A DNA stretch of 64,000 bases from Azophilus sp965199705. GTDB lineage: Bacteria > Pseudomonadota > Gammaproteobacteria > Pseudomonadales > Azotimanducaceae. Positions 17,672-26,531 of this stretch are shown in pieces (the stretch's first letter is position 1; every line of letters starts with the position of its first letter). The position numbers were made by a program, and so were the translations under genes. The DNA is taken from positions 2,170,001 through 2,234,000 of the forward strand of contig OZ241359.1 of the NCBI GenBank assembly GCA_965199705.1. The letters run 5' to 3'. Under the pieces are notes generated by a model that did not search any database, was not told the origin of the DNA, and saw nothing but the letters and a program-made list of their open reading frames with translations.

Positions 17672-18747
17672 GGCGCCGCCGGGACGGCGCCTGCGCCCGG
17701 CGCAGCCTCGGGCTGATCGCGAAACGCCTTGAGGTGCGCACGCAAGCGCGCGTGCAGATCACCCGAAACCCAGCCGCCCTCGACCATGCGCTCCGACGCC
17801 AGATCGGCCAGACGCCGCCATTCCGCCACGGCCGCCGGCTCGGGGCGCCGGCGCTCCAGGCCCTGGCCAATCAGGGCGCGCACGGCAGACTCGTGGTCCC
17901 GGCGGCTGCGCGCATTGACCTGGGCGACCACGTCGGACATCACCCGCCGGACAACAGCCTGGTCCGCATCCGCCAACCTTTGAAAGCGTCGCTTTTCCAG
18001 CGCCAGCAAGCCATAGACATAGAGCAACGGCAGGTCCAGCACATGCGCAGTGCGGGTATGCCATTGCAGGGCGATTGCGCCGACCGGCGGGGCCGCCACA
18101 CAGTCGATCACCCCGGTCTGCAGGCCACCGAGCACATCAACGATCGGCAACGGGATGGGGGTGATGCCGAACGCCGCCAGCGCCTGAGCCGAAGCAGGGT
18201 CGTTGTCCGGCGTCCAGACCTTCTGTCGGCGCGCATCAGCCACCGTGCTGATCGGCTCCCGCGAGAGCGCGTAAGCGAATCCGACCTCGGCCAGGCCAAA
18301 CGCGATGAAGCCCTTGGCCGCCAGCCCGTCCATGAGCGCTGAGTCCATTCGCGCCCGCACATGATCGACTTCCGCCGAGGACCGAAACAACATCGGCAGG
18401 TTGTAGAGCGCGATATCCGGGTAGCGCTGAACCAGCGCCGTGGCGGTCACCACCGCACCGTGCAGCTGACCGAGACGAATCTTGCGCATGACGGTCTTGT
18501 CGTCGCCCATGACGCCACCCGGATAGAGGCGAAACTGCACCCGCCCCTCGGTTGCCGTTTCGATCTCGCTGGCGCCTTTGCGCAGCAGGTTGGTCCAGAC
18601 CGAACCTTCCGGCGAAAGCACCGAGATCTTCAGCGTCTCCGCCAGGCCATACGGGCTCCCAAGCAGCGCCAGAAGCGCCAGCGGCAGACCGCGGCGAAGT
18701 GCGCGGTTCAGGTGACGGAGGCATTGCAAACGTTCAGAACCAGGCAT
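17668..18747 (-). CDS. dctP: TRAP transporter periplasmic receptor (DctP family)
   Basis: About 359 residues with a signal peptide (LPLALLALLGSPYGLA). DctP-family features are LKISVLSPEGSVWTNLLRKGASEIE, RVQFRLYPGGVMGDDKTVMRKIRLGQLHGAV, KVWTPDNDP and GLQTGVIDCVAAPP. The usual Arg that binds carboxylate ligands in many DctP proteins cannot be placed with certainty here, and DctP partners of TatT are thought to bind hydrophobic ligands (established for the Treponema TatT/TatP pair). The start chosen gives a 14-bp overlap with tatT; a longer start at 18786 is less likely. Confidence 0.93.
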   Translation of the reverse strand: MPGSERLQCLRHLNRALRRGLPLALLALLGSPYGLAETLKISVLSPEGSVWTNLLRKGASEIETATEGRVQFRLYPGGVMGDDKTVMRKIRLGQLHGAVVTATALVQRYPDIALYNLPMLFRSSAEVDHVRARMDSALMDGLAAKGFIAFGLAEVGFAYALSREPISTVADARRQKVWTPDNDPASAQALAAFGITPIPLPIVDVLGGLQTGVIDCVAAPPVGAIALQWHTRTAHVLDLPLLYVYGLLALEKRRFQRLADADQAVVRRVMSDVVAQVNARSRRDHESAVRALIGQGLERRRPEPAAVAEWRRLADLASERMVEGGWVSGDLHARLRAHLKAFRDQPEAAPGAGAVPAAP

Positions 18748-19582
18748 CGGCGGAATCCAGCAATTGTTGCGCCCGACGGCGGGCAACGGTGTTCATCAAG
18801 GTCAACTCCGGCACATCCTGGGCCGTCATCAACGCCTGATTCAGGAGTTCATCGTGCAAGGCCCGGTCATACACAAGCCGAGCGTAACTCTCCGCAAACA
18901 GCACCTGAACCATGAGATAGCGGCCTTCACTGAGCGCCAATGCGCGCTCGAAATGGTAGCGCCCGAGTTCCGGGCGACCGCCGAGCGCTGCCGGCAACAG
19001 GGTTTCAAACACGCCAAGATAGAGATGCGGGCCACCATAGTCATGGCTTTCGTTCAATTCCGCAATGCGCTGCATCAGTCGTTTCACCTTGCCCAGCTCG
19101 GCAATGGCCCCGAAGTCGTCGCTGTGCGCCTGCATCCAGCCAGTCCAGGCCGTCGCCAGACCATAGGCCAGCGGCACGTCGGCCGCTTCCAGCCCGAGCA
19201 CCCAGCGTTCGAAGGCAACGAAGGGCTGCCGGGTGATTCCGCAAGCGTCGGTCAGACCCTGGCAAGCCGCTCGCTCGGCCAGGCCCCTGGCCTTGGCTGA
19301 CATCAGCCGGGCGCGCTCAGGGTCGGCAACAAAAGCGCTTGCGTAGGCGCCATTCAGCAAGGCCGCCTGAGACAGCAGTGCAGGATTGTCCGGCGCCCTT
19401 TCCAGCAAGCCGTCGATCAGCAACAGGAAGGCAGGCGCACCCTCGCGAACCGTATCAATATCCGGATTTTGCAGGATAGCGGCAGACAAGTCTCCCGCCA
19501 GATCCTCGCTGACCGAAGATATGATCGACCCGCAGCCAGCGACCAGGACGCCAATGACCAGTGCCACGCATAACTTCTTCAT
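18734..19582 (-). CDS. tatT: TatT-family lipoprotein (TRAP T-component)
   Basis: 282 residues from the ATG at 19582. The lipoprotein signal is short and clear (MKKLCVALVIGVLVAGC). The body is helical with repeats resembling TPR units, including APAFLLLIDGLLERAPDNPALLSQAALL and YGGPHLYLGVFETLLPAALGG, which are diagnostic of the TatT family. TatT forms a ring of subunits with pores facing the DctP-type receptor and is proposed to handle hydrophobic ligands. It is the first gene of the eight-gene operon. Two 15-bp tandem repeats lie immediately upstream of the start codon, in place of a clear ribosome-binding site apart from AGAGAAG. Confidence 0.9.
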   Translation of the reverse strand: MKKLCVALVIGVLVAGCGSIISSVSEDLAGDLSAAILQNPDIDTVREGAPAFLLLIDGLLERAPDNPALLSQAALLNGAYASAFVADPERARLMSAKARGLAERAACQGLTDACGITRQPFVAFERWVLGLEAADVPLAYGLATAWTGWMQAHSDDFGAIAELGKVKRLMQRIAELNESHDYGGPHLYLGVFETLLPAALGGRPELGRYHFERALALSEGRYLMVQVLFAESYARLVYDRALHDELLNQALMTAQDVPELTLMNTVARRRAQQLLDSADAWF

Positions 19583-19591
19583 GTCTTCTCT

Positions 19592-19621
19592 GTTCTGCTC
19601 TTTGTTGTTCTGTTCTTTGTT
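19592..19621 (-). repeat. Two 15-bp tandem repeats in the tatT leader
   Basis: On the minus strand the units are AACAAAGAACAGAAC and AACAAAGAGCAGAAC, identical but for one base, ending 9 bases before the tatT start codon. The leader is almost free of U and should be unstructured. It resembles in composition and position the tandem repeat at the start of the cytochrome gene near 5316. Confidence 0.75.
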
Positions 19622-19785
19622 GCCGAGTGATCCGGGTTTACTGAACAGTTTGAGGGTGAGAATGAGGCGTATCCAGATTGGCTGCAAACTCTCGATAAGT
19701 GATGTTCGCCTCCCGCCTGAATTGATGTCAACCAGCCCGGAACCGCCCTGAAACCTGCTACCATTTTCGTTTTTCGCAGCCGCCC

Positions 19786-20676
19786 ATGCCAAGGTTTCGC
19801 TACAATGGCCTGGATATCTGGTACGAGCAGTGGGGTGCGCGCGCCGACCCGCTGATCCTGCTGATCCATGGCCTCACCTGCCAGATCATCCATTGGCCGG
19901 GAAGCCTGATCGAGCAACTGACCGGCGCCGGTTTTCGCGTCGTGGCCATGGATAACCGCGATATGGGCCGCTCCGGGCGCGTCGCAGGACCGGCCCCGAC
20001 AGTCGCAGAAGTCCTCGCCCGGCTGCCCGACCTCTCGACGCTGCCACCCCCTTATACCCTGAGCGATATGGCGGGCGACGCCATCGCGCTGCTGGACCAC
20101 CTGGGGCAGGCCGGCGCGCACATGGTCGGGCTTTCCATGGGCGGCATGATCGCGCAAACGCTGGCCATCGAGTATCCGGAGCGCTGCTTCAGCCTGACAT
20201 CCATCATGTCCAACACCGGCAATCTGGAAGGCCCGGCCCCAGACCCGGAGGCATTTGCGGCCTTCATCGTGGACCGGCCCGAAGATGACGAGGCCGCAAT
20301 TTCCCGGTATCAGGAGGGCTGGCGGCAGGTAGGCGGCCGGCACTTCGATTCCCTGGAGGCAGGATTGGCGCGCTTCTCCGAAGCTGCCGTGCGTCGGGGT
20401 TTCTCGGCTGAGGGCATGGCCCGGCAACTGCTCGCCATCCTGCACCAGCCAGACCGCCGCTCGGGTCTCGCCCGGGTCACGGCGCCAGGCCTGGTGCTGC
20501 ATGGTTCTGCCGACCCGCTGGTGCCCCTGGCGGCCGGACAGGAAACCGCAGACAGTCTGGCTTGCGGACGCATCCAAGTATTCGACAAGATGGGTCACGA
20601 CCTGCCAGAGCCGCTGATACCCGACATTGCCAATGCAATCATCGAGCATGTATCGAATGCGCCGGTGCGCCGATAG
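19786..20676 (+). CDS. Alpha/beta hydrolase
   Basis: 296 residues of the alpha/beta hydrolase fold. The oxyanion region is LLIHGLTCQIIHW, the nucleophile elbow is GLSMGG, the acid lies in HGSADPLVP and the catalytic His in KMGHDLPEP. The protein has no signal peptide and is probably a cytosolic esterase or carbon-carbon hydrolase; the family is too broad to name a substrate. It lies 48 bp before cfa on the same strand, and divergent from the TRAP operon with about 200 bp between them. Confidence 0.92.
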   Translation: MPRFRYNGLDIWYEQWGARADPLILLIHGLTCQIIHWPGSLIEQLTGAGFRVVAMDNRDMGRSGRVAGPAPTVAEVLARLPDLSTLPPPYTLSDMAGDAIALLDHLGQAGAHMVGLSMGGMIAQTLAIEYPERCFSLTSIMSNTGNLEGPAPDPEAFAAFIVDRPEDDEAAISRYQEGWRQVGGRHFDSLEAGLARFSEAAVRRGFSAEGMARQLLAILHQPDRRSGLARVTAPGLVLHGSADPLVPLAAGQETADSLACGRIQVFDKMGHDLPEPLIPDIANAIIEHVSNAPVRR

Positions 20677-20724
20677 TCAGCCCCAGTCGTCACGGCTGAC
20701 GCTGAGGCGCCCAGACCTTGCGCC

Positions 20725-21915
20725 ATGAAGACGGCGCTCCTGAAGCTCTTTGAGCGGGGCATTCGTCAAGGGCGGCTCACCTTGATCGAGCATACGGGCG
20801 CAGTTCACGAGTTTGGCGCCGGGTCTCCCGCCGCCAACTGGCGCCTGCACCAGCCGAACACCCTGATCCGCATTCTGCGAAATCCGCAAGTCAACCTGGG
20901 AGAGACCTATCTGGATGGCGACTGGGACACAGACGGCGGCGACCTGCACGCCCTGCTCACCCTTTTGCGCATCAATCTCGAGGCAGAAACCCGACGCCGG
21001 GCCTGGTTCCAACCAATTTTGCAGTTGATGGCCGCCGGCAATCGCATCGCCGCCAGTCGCAAGAATGCTGCGCATCACTATGACCTGGACGAAACACTGT
21101 TCCGGGCCTGTCTCGACAGCAACCTGCACTATTCCTGCGCCTACTTCCGAACCCCGGATCTGTCCCTGGAGGCAGCACAGGAGGCCAAGTGCGCGCACAT
21201 AGCCAGAAAGCTGCGACTGGCGCCCGGACAATCGGTTCTCGATATCGGCAGCGGCTGGGGCGGCCTTGGCCTGTACCTGGCAGAACGCCATGAGGCGCAG
21301 GTGACCGGACTCACCTTGTCGGCGGAACAATTGCGGGTCGCCAGGCAGGCTGCCAGCACGCGCGGGCTGGGCCAGCAGGTATCCTTCCAGCTACAGGATT
21401 ATCGGCAACATGCGGGCCAGTACGACCGAATCGTCTCGGTCGGCATGTTCGAGCACGTTGGCAAGCGTCACTTCCCCGCCTTCTTTCGCCAGCTAGCCAG
21501 GTGTCTGAAGCCGGATGGCATCGCGTTGCTGCACACCATAGCCGGGCACGGACCGCCACAGCCGATCAACCCCTGGATCAGGCGCTACATCTTTCCCGGC
21601 GGCTATATCCCGGCCCTGTCGGACATAGCGCCAGAAATCGAGAAGGCCGGCCTGATCACGACCGATCTGGAACTGTTGCGCGGCCATTACGCACAGACAC
21701 TGCGCGCCTGGAACGAAAACTTTCAACGGCGCCGGTCCTCGATCCGGGTCAGCAAGGGAGAGCGCTTTTGCCGACTGTGGGAGTTCTATCTCGTTTCCTG
21801 CCAGACAGCCTTCGAGGTGAGTGATCTTCTGGTGCAGCAGTGGCAACTGACGCACCGTCAACTCAGTGTGCCGATCACGCGAGATTACCTCTACGCGGAC
21901 GAGGCTCCCTCCTGA
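20725..21915 (+). CDS. cfa: Cyclopropane-fatty-acyl-phospholipid synthase
   Basis: 396 residues, close to the usual Cfa length. The SAM-binding motif is VLDIGSGWGGLGLYLAERH, followed by VTGLTLSAEQ and VSVGMFEHVGKRHFPAFF, which carries the bicarbonate/active-site region. The N-terminal lipid-binding domain includes NPQVNLGETYLDGDWDTDGGDLHALL. The enzyme methylenates unsaturated acyl chains in membrane phospholipids with SAM as donor. The end overlaps the convergent glucokinase gene by 25 bp. Confidence 0.95.
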   Translation: MKTALLKLFERGIRQGRLTLIEHTGAVHEFGAGSPAANWRLHQPNTLIRILRNPQVNLGETYLDGDWDTDGGDLHALLTLLRINLEAETRRRAWFQPILQLMAAGNRIAASRKNAAHHYDLDETLFRACLDSNLHYSCAYFRTPDLSLEAAQEAKCAHIARKLRLAPGQSVLDIGSGWGGLGLYLAERHEAQVTGLTLSAEQLRVARQAASTRGLGQQVSFQLQDYRQHAGQYDRIVSVGMFEHVGKRHFPAFFRQLARCLKPDGIALLHTIAGHGPPQPINPWIRRYIFPGGYIPALSDIAPEIEKAGLITTDLELLRGHYAQTLRAWNENFQRRRSSIRVSKGERFCRLWEFYLVSCQTAFEVSDLLVQQWQLTHRQLSVPITRDYLYADEAPS

Positions 21916-22838
21916 AGCGCGAAGCGCCAGGCGCCCTGCAGTCCAGGTAGCGGATCCATGATCAGGTAAATGGGTATCCGGGCCACATAGTCGGTCAGTT
22001 CGCCGCGCTCGTCGAAACGGCGGCGCAACGGGCTGGTGGGCGCGTATTGCGCCAGCTGCGGAACGATGCCGCCGCCGATGTAAACACCGCCCGTCGCACA
22101 GAGCGTCAAGGCCAGATTGCCGGCAGCCGCACCCAGAAGACCGAAGAACACTTCCAGCGCCTGATGACACACGGGATCGGCCAGCGTCACGCCCAGATGG
22201 CTGATTTCCGGCGCCGTCAGATCCAGGGCCGTCGCCCCCCACATCTCCGCCAGCGCCCGGTACAGTCGGCTGAGCCCGGGGCCGGACAACACCGTCTCCC
22301 AGTACACCGGCGCCTGTTGCCGCTGAAGTAACTCCAGCAGCTCCCGTTCCAGGGGCGAGCTGGCGGCAAGATCGCCGTGCCCGCCTTCGGAAGGCAGCGG
22401 CAACCATCCATCCGGCGTTGGCAGCAATCCGGCCATGCCGAGCCCGGAGCCGGGCCCAAGCACCGCCTTCACGCCAGCATCGGGCGCCTCGCCACCAATC
22501 TGAATCAACTCGTCCAGAGACGGCACCGCCAATGCCAAGGCATGAAAATCATTGAGAATTCGCACCGGAAAGCCCAGCCGCAAGGCCAGTGCCTCAGCCT
22601 CGAAACACAGGGCATCAGAGCCGGTGACCCGGGCGATTCCGGCCTGGACGGGGCCGGCAACCGCCAGGTAGGCCGCACTCGGGGCCGGATTGCCCAGCGC
22701 GTCAAGCGCTGCCTGAACGAGCGTCTCGGCCTCGGAGAAGTCGCCAGTGCGCAGCACTTCCGTGGCTCGGATAGATTCTGCGTCCGCAAGCGCAAACCGC
22801 GCCTGGGTGGCGCCTACATCGGACAGCAGCAGGCTCAT
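21891..22838 (-). CDS. glk: Glucokinase
   Basis: About 315 residues of the bacterial Glk family. It has an N-terminal phosphate loop LLLSDVGATQARFALAD, the sugar-binding segment ILNDFHALALAVP, VLGPGSGLGMAGLLP, the SEGGHGDLA loop, and the C-terminal ATGGVYIGGGIVPQL. It phosphorylates glucose to glucose 6-phosphate with ATP. The ATG at 22838 is preferred over 22847 because it aligns with the family start. It is convergent with cfa and lies downstream of the F420-dependent oxidoreductase on the same strand with 45 bp between them. Confidence 0.93.
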   Translation of the reverse strand: MSLLLSDVGATQARFALADAESIRATEVLRTGDFSEAETLVQAALDALGNPAPSAAYLAVAGPVQAGIARVTGSDALCFEAEALALRLGFPVRILNDFHALALAVPSLDELIQIGGEAPDAGVKAVLGPGSGLGMAGLLPTPDGWLPLPSEGGHGDLAASSPLERELLELLQRQQAPVYWETVLSGPGLSRLYRALAEMWGATALDLTAPEISHLGVTLADPVCHQALEVFFGLLGAAAGNLALTLCATGGVYIGGGIVPQLAQYAPTSPLRRRFDERGELTDYVARIPIYLIMDPLPGLQGAWRFALQEGASSA

Positions 22839-22883
22839 GGTGCGCAACCTGCGGGCGTGGCACGCAGCTTCAGGGCTGCTGCC

Positions 22884-23798
22884 TCAACCCTTCAGGCTGG
22901 CCAGGAAGTCGAGCGTGCGCTCGTAGCCGCCCGGCTCCACGCCCATGACCGCGCCATTGAAGTCGGTCACGCCCATGTCTTCCAGGCGTTTGAGCTCACC
23001 GCGCAGGAAATTCTCGTCACCAAGCAAAGCCAGATTTTCAGGAGCGGCTACGCCCTCCCGATCAAGCATCGCACGATAGCTCGGCAGTTGCCCGTACACG
23101 GTGAGCGCAGCGCCGATCTTCTGGCGAGCCGCGTCCGCATCGCGCGTCAGCAACAGGGGATAACCGCCGACCACCCGAGGCGACGTGCGGCCAGCCGCCT
23201 CTGCCGCTTGTGCCAGGCCCGGAATGATGTGATCGCGCATCGTCTTCGGACCCACCATCCAGGTATTGGTGCCATCAGCCAGTTCTCCGGCCACTTTCAG
23301 CATGGCCGGACCGAGCGCAGCAACCACCACGTCCAGACCGTCGGACCCCGGCACATTCATGGTCAGGCCGCGCACCCGATATTCCTCCCCCTGATGACGC
23401 ACCGCCTCGCCGCGAATGGCGGGCATGAGGACGCCGAGATATTCGCGCATGTGCGACGCCCGTCGCGCATAGGAAAGCCCCAGCATGTCCTCGATCACCA
23501 CTTTGTGCGACAAGCCGATGCCCAGAGTGAAACGGCCGCTACAGGCCGCCTGCGCCGTCATCGCCTGTTGGGCGATGGCCGTCGGATGGCGCGGGTAGGT
23601 TGGCGTCACGGCCGTGCCCAGACCGATCCGCTGCGTCTCGCGCCCGGCCAGCGCCAAAGCGGTGATGGCGTCATGGCCGAAGACGTTGGCCAGCCAGACG
23701 TTGTCCAGCCCCGCCGCCTCTGCCTGCTTGACCACCTCGATCAAGCCGTTCAGGTCCCGCTCAGCGCCATCCGCCCCGAGCATGATGCCGATTCTCAT
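22884..23798 (-). CDS. F420-dependent oxidoreductase, luciferase-like (LLM class)
   Basis: 304 residues with the TIM-barrel signature of luciferase-like monooxygenases: MRIGIMLGADGAERDLNGLIEVVKQAEAAGLDNVWLAN, IGLGTAVTPTYPRHPTAIAQQAMTAQAACSGRFTLGIGLSH, and LAALG-like elements. The pattern of SGRFTLGIG plus a PRHP loop belongs to the F420-binding branch rather than the FMN branch (family knowledge). It is divergent from the F420 operon and about 300 bp away, so cofactor and user are encoded together. The substrate is unknown; it may be a dehydrogenase or reductase of an alcohol, aldehyde or enone. Confidence 0.9.
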   Translation of the reverse strand: MRIGIMLGADGAERDLNGLIEVVKQAEAAGLDNVWLANVFGHDAITALALAGRETQRIGLGTAVTPTYPRHPTAIAQQAMTAQAACSGRFTLGIGLSHKVVIEDMLGLSYARRASHMREYLGVLMPAIRGEAVRHQGEEYRVRGLTMNVPGSDGLDVVVAALGPAMLKVAGELADGTNTWMVGPKTMRDHIIPGLAQAAEAAGRTSPRVVGGYPLLLTRDADAARQKIGAALTVYGQLPSYRAMLDREGVAAPENLALLGDENFLRGELKRLEDMGVTDFNGAVMGVEPGGYERTLDFLASLKG

Positions 23799-24118
23799 GT
23801 CTGCCTCCCCTGTGCCAATTCAGTTGTTGCCTGGTCGCGGCCCAACGCCGGGCCGCCCGTCAAGGCGCGCAAGATAAGGCAAAGCGAGCCAATGGGGAAA
23901 TCGCGCGTTTCCCAGTTGCCCTGCAGCGCTGAAATAAACGCGCAAATTCACCGGCGCCTGTTGCAGATCCGGCTTTCGATGGGCCTTTCATGTCAATTCC
24001 TTCTGCTGAGCAGTGGTCAATCCTGGTTCTGTCGGCTGTCCGGGGCAAGGGGCTGGCTGGCGCAGGCAGCCGCTCTGCCGTCATAATGCCCGGCCTTTCG
24101 GGGAAGCGGGTGACAGTC

Positions 24119-24781
24119 TTGAAGGAAACCATTGCCATCCTTGGCGGAACCGGCGATCTCGGCACAGGGCTGGCGATACGCTGGTCGCGCGCTGGCTACA
24201 GTATCGTGATCGGGTCTCGAACCCTGCCCAAGGCCGAGGCTGCGGTGGCCGACCTGCACGCCATCAGCCCGGAGACGCCGGCGCGACCGATGCGCAACCT
24301 GGATGCGGCGCAGGCCGGCGACATAGTGGTGTTGACGGTGCCGGCTGCGCACCAGGAGAGCACCCTCGCCGGCGTGCAGGATGCCCTGGCCGGCAAGATT
24401 CTGATCGACGTCACCGTGCCCCTTGTGCCGCCGAAGGTCGGCACAGTGCAGCTGCCACCCGAGGGTAGCGCCGGGCAGCGGGCACAAGCACTGCTCGGCG
24501 AATCGGTGATGGTGGTCAGCGCCTTCCAGAACGTCGCCGCGCATCTGCTGCAACAGGACGTTGCCATCCAGTGCGACGTGCTGGTTGCGGGCAACAAGAA
24601 GGCAGCGCGCGACAAGGTGATCTCGCTGGTGGAAGCAGCCGGCATGACCGGCTGGCACGCAGGCCCCATCGCCAATGCAGCGGCGGCGGAAGCGCTGACT
24701 TCGATTCTCATTCAAATCAACCGCCGACACGACATCTCGCACTCCGGCATACGAATTGTCGGCCAGACCGATCATTGCTGA
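24119..24781 (+). CDS. npdG: F420:NADP oxidoreductase (NADPH-dependent F420 reductase)
   Basis: About 220 residues. The Rossmann motif ETIAILGGTGDLGTGLAIRWSRAGYSIVIGSR is followed by DIVVLTVPAAHQ, VTVPLVPP and VSAFQNVAAHLLQ, which identify the Fno/NpdG family. It transfers hydride between NADPH and F420, supplying F420H2 to oxidoreductases such as the luciferase-like enzyme next door. The start is uncertain: TTG at 24119 matches the family N-terminus best; GTG at 24110 and ATG at 24086 are in frame, but a CATAAT hexamer at 24082-24087 would put transcription start after the ATG. The stop overlaps the likely start of cofE. Confidence 0.92.
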   Translation: MKETIAILGGTGDLGTGLAIRWSRAGYSIVIGSRTLPKAEAAVADLHAISPETPARPMRNLDAAQAGDIVVLTVPAAHQESTLAGVQDALAGKILIDVTVPLVPPKVGTVQLPPEGSAGQRAQALLGESVMVVSAFQNVAAHLLQQDVAIQCDVLVAGNKKAARDKVISLVEAAGMTGWHAGPIANAAAAEALTSILIQINRRHDISHSGIRIVGQTDHC

Positions 24782-25527
24782 CCCTTACCGCAATTCACGA
24801 TCTGCCCATGGTCACGCCAGGCGCAGACCTGGCGGCGCTCTTGCTGGCCGGCATCGAACGCGCGGGCCTCGCCCTGAGCGCCGGCGACCTGCTCTGCGTA
24901 GCGCAGAAGATCGTCTCCAAGGCCGAAGGTCGTCAGGTGAACCTGGCCGGGGTCGAGCCGAGCCGGGACGCCACAAGACTGGCCGAAGAAACGGGCAAGG
25001 ATGCGCGCATCGTGCAGCTGATTCTGGACGAATCGACGGAAATCCTGCGCGCTCGGCCGGGTGTGGTGATCGCCCGCCATCGGCTGGGGCTTGTCTGCGC
25101 CAATGCCGGCATCGATCAGTCCAACATCGATCACGCAGGCGGCGAGCAAGCCCTGTTGCTGCCGCTGGACCCGGACGCCTCGGCGGCCGGTCTGCGCGCA
25201 GCCCTGCACGCCCGAACCGGGGTGCTTGCAGGCATTATCATTACCGACAGCCACAATCGGCCCTGGCGCCTGGGCACTGTGGGAGTAGCCATCGGCTCGG
25301 CTGGCCTGGCGCCGCTGGACGATCATCGTGGCGGCCAGGATCTGTACGGGCGGGAGCTCAGGGTGACACTGATCAACCGTATTGACGCGCTGGCGGCTGC
25401 CGCAACGCTATTGATGGGCGAGACCACCGAGGGCTTGCCGGCAGTTCTCTGCCGGGGCGCGCAGCAGCCCGGCAATGGCGTCGCTGCCGAGGCCATCCGG
25501 CCGCTTGCAGAAGATCTGTTCCGATAG
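24775..25527 (+). CDS. cofE: Coenzyme F420-0:L-glutamate ligase (CofE)
   Basis: About 250 residues, the normal size for stand-alone CofE. The N-terminal TAIHDLPMVTPGADLAALL and GDLLCVAQKIVSKAEGR are typical, as are LILDESTEILRARPGVVIARHRLGLVCANAGIDQSN and ITDSHNRPWRLGTVGVAIG. CofE adds gamma-linked glutamates to F420-0 with GTP. The family N-terminus begins upstream of the first ATG (24808), so a TTG at 24775 or CTG at 24778 overlapping the npdG stop is the probable start. The C-terminal FMN reductase domain of the mycobacterial FbiB fusion is absent. Confidence 0.94.
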   Translation: MLTLTAIHDLPMVTPGADLAALLLAGIERAGLALSAGDLLCVAQKIVSKAEGRQVNLAGVEPSRDATRLAEETGKDARIVQLILDESTEILRARPGVVIARHRLGLVCANAGIDQSNIDHAGGEQALLLPLDPDASAAGLRAALHARTGVLAGIIITDSHNRPWRLGTVGVAIGSAGLAPLDDHRGGQDLYGRELRVTLINRIDALAAAATLLMGETTEGLPAVLCRGAQQPGNGVAAEAIRPLAEDLFR

Positions 25528-25532
25528 ACCAG

Positions 25533-26531
25533 ATGCCTGCAAACCAGAATCCACCCGGGTCCCGTCCCGGCTACCTCGCACTCACCGGCGGCATCGGCGG
25601 CGCCAAGCTGGCGCTCGGCCTGTGTCAACTGCTGCCGCCGGAGCGCTTGACGTTCATGGTCAATACGGGCGACGACTTCGAGCACCTGGGCCTGCACATT
25701 TCACCGGACCTCGACACCCTGACCTATACGCTGGCCGGGATCAGCAATCGCGAGGCCGGATGGGGCCGGGCGGACGAAACCTGGCGCTGCCTTGAAACCC
25801 TGGAAACCCTGGCGGGAGAAACCTGGTTCCGGCTGGGGGACCGCGATCTGGCCCTGCACCTGGTACGCACCGAGTTGCTGAGGGCCGGCGGCAGCCTGAC
25901 CGAAGCGACGGATCAGATCCGCACTCGGCTTGGTCTGGACTACCGAATCTTGCCGATGAGCGATCAACCAGTGCGCACGCAGGTGCTCACAAGCCAAGGC
26001 GCCCTCGCCTTCCAGCACTATTTTGTCCGGGACCGCTGCCGGCCGGCTGTCACCGGCTTCGAGTTTGCCGGCGCCGAATCAGCGAGGCCGAATCCGCGCC
26101 TGGAAGATGCGCTCGGCAACTGCGCCGGCATCATCATCTGTCCTTCCAATCCGCTGGTTTCCGTCGATCCGATATTGGCTGTGCCGGGCTTCCGGGAGGC
26201 GCTCAAGGCCAGCGGCGCCCCCATCGTGGCGGTTTCACCCATCGTCGCCGGCGCCACCATCAAGGGGCCAACCGCCAAGATGCTGCGGGAACTGGGCGTG
26301 CCAGTGACGGCCACCGCGGTGGCCGAGCACTACCAGGGCCTGATCGATGGCTTCATCGTCGATGTGCAGGACGCCGCCATCCTGGACGCCCTGCCGATGC
26401 CAGGCGTTGCCGCCGAGACGGTCATGCGCACGCTGGCAGACCGTCGCAACCTGGCGCAGGCGACACTGGATTTTGTGACACGACTAGCGGACAAATCGCA
26501 TGTGGGCGCTGGTCCCGATCAAGCTGCTTGA
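25533..26531 (+). CDS. cofD: 2-phospho-L-lactate (or 3-phosphoglycerate) transferase CofD
   Basis: 332 residues. Family motifs are YLALTGGIGGAKLALGL at the N-terminus, NTGDDFEHLGLHISPDLDTLTYTLAG, ILPMSDQPVRTQVLT and FQHYFVRDRC, then IIICPSNPLVSVDPILAVPG. CofD joins the phosphoester side chain from the CofC-made dinucleotide to the deazaflavin Fo. It starts 5 bp after cofE and ends inside cofC with a 32-bp overlap. Confidence 0.95.
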   Translation: MPANQNPPGSRPGYLALTGGIGGAKLALGLCQLLPPERLTFMVNTGDDFEHLGLHISPDLDTLTYTLAGISNREAGWGRADETWRCLETLETLAGETWFRLGDRDLALHLVRTELLRAGGSLTEATDQIRTRLGLDYRILPMSDQPVRTQVLTSQGALAFQHYFVRDRCRPAVTGFEFAGAESARPNPRLEDALGNCAGIIICPSNPLVSVDPILAVPGFREALKASGAPIVAVSPIVAGATIKGPTAKMLRELGVPVTATAVAEHYQGLIDGFIVDVQDAAILDALPMPGVAAETVMRTLADRRNLAQATLDFVTRLADKSHVGAGPDQAA

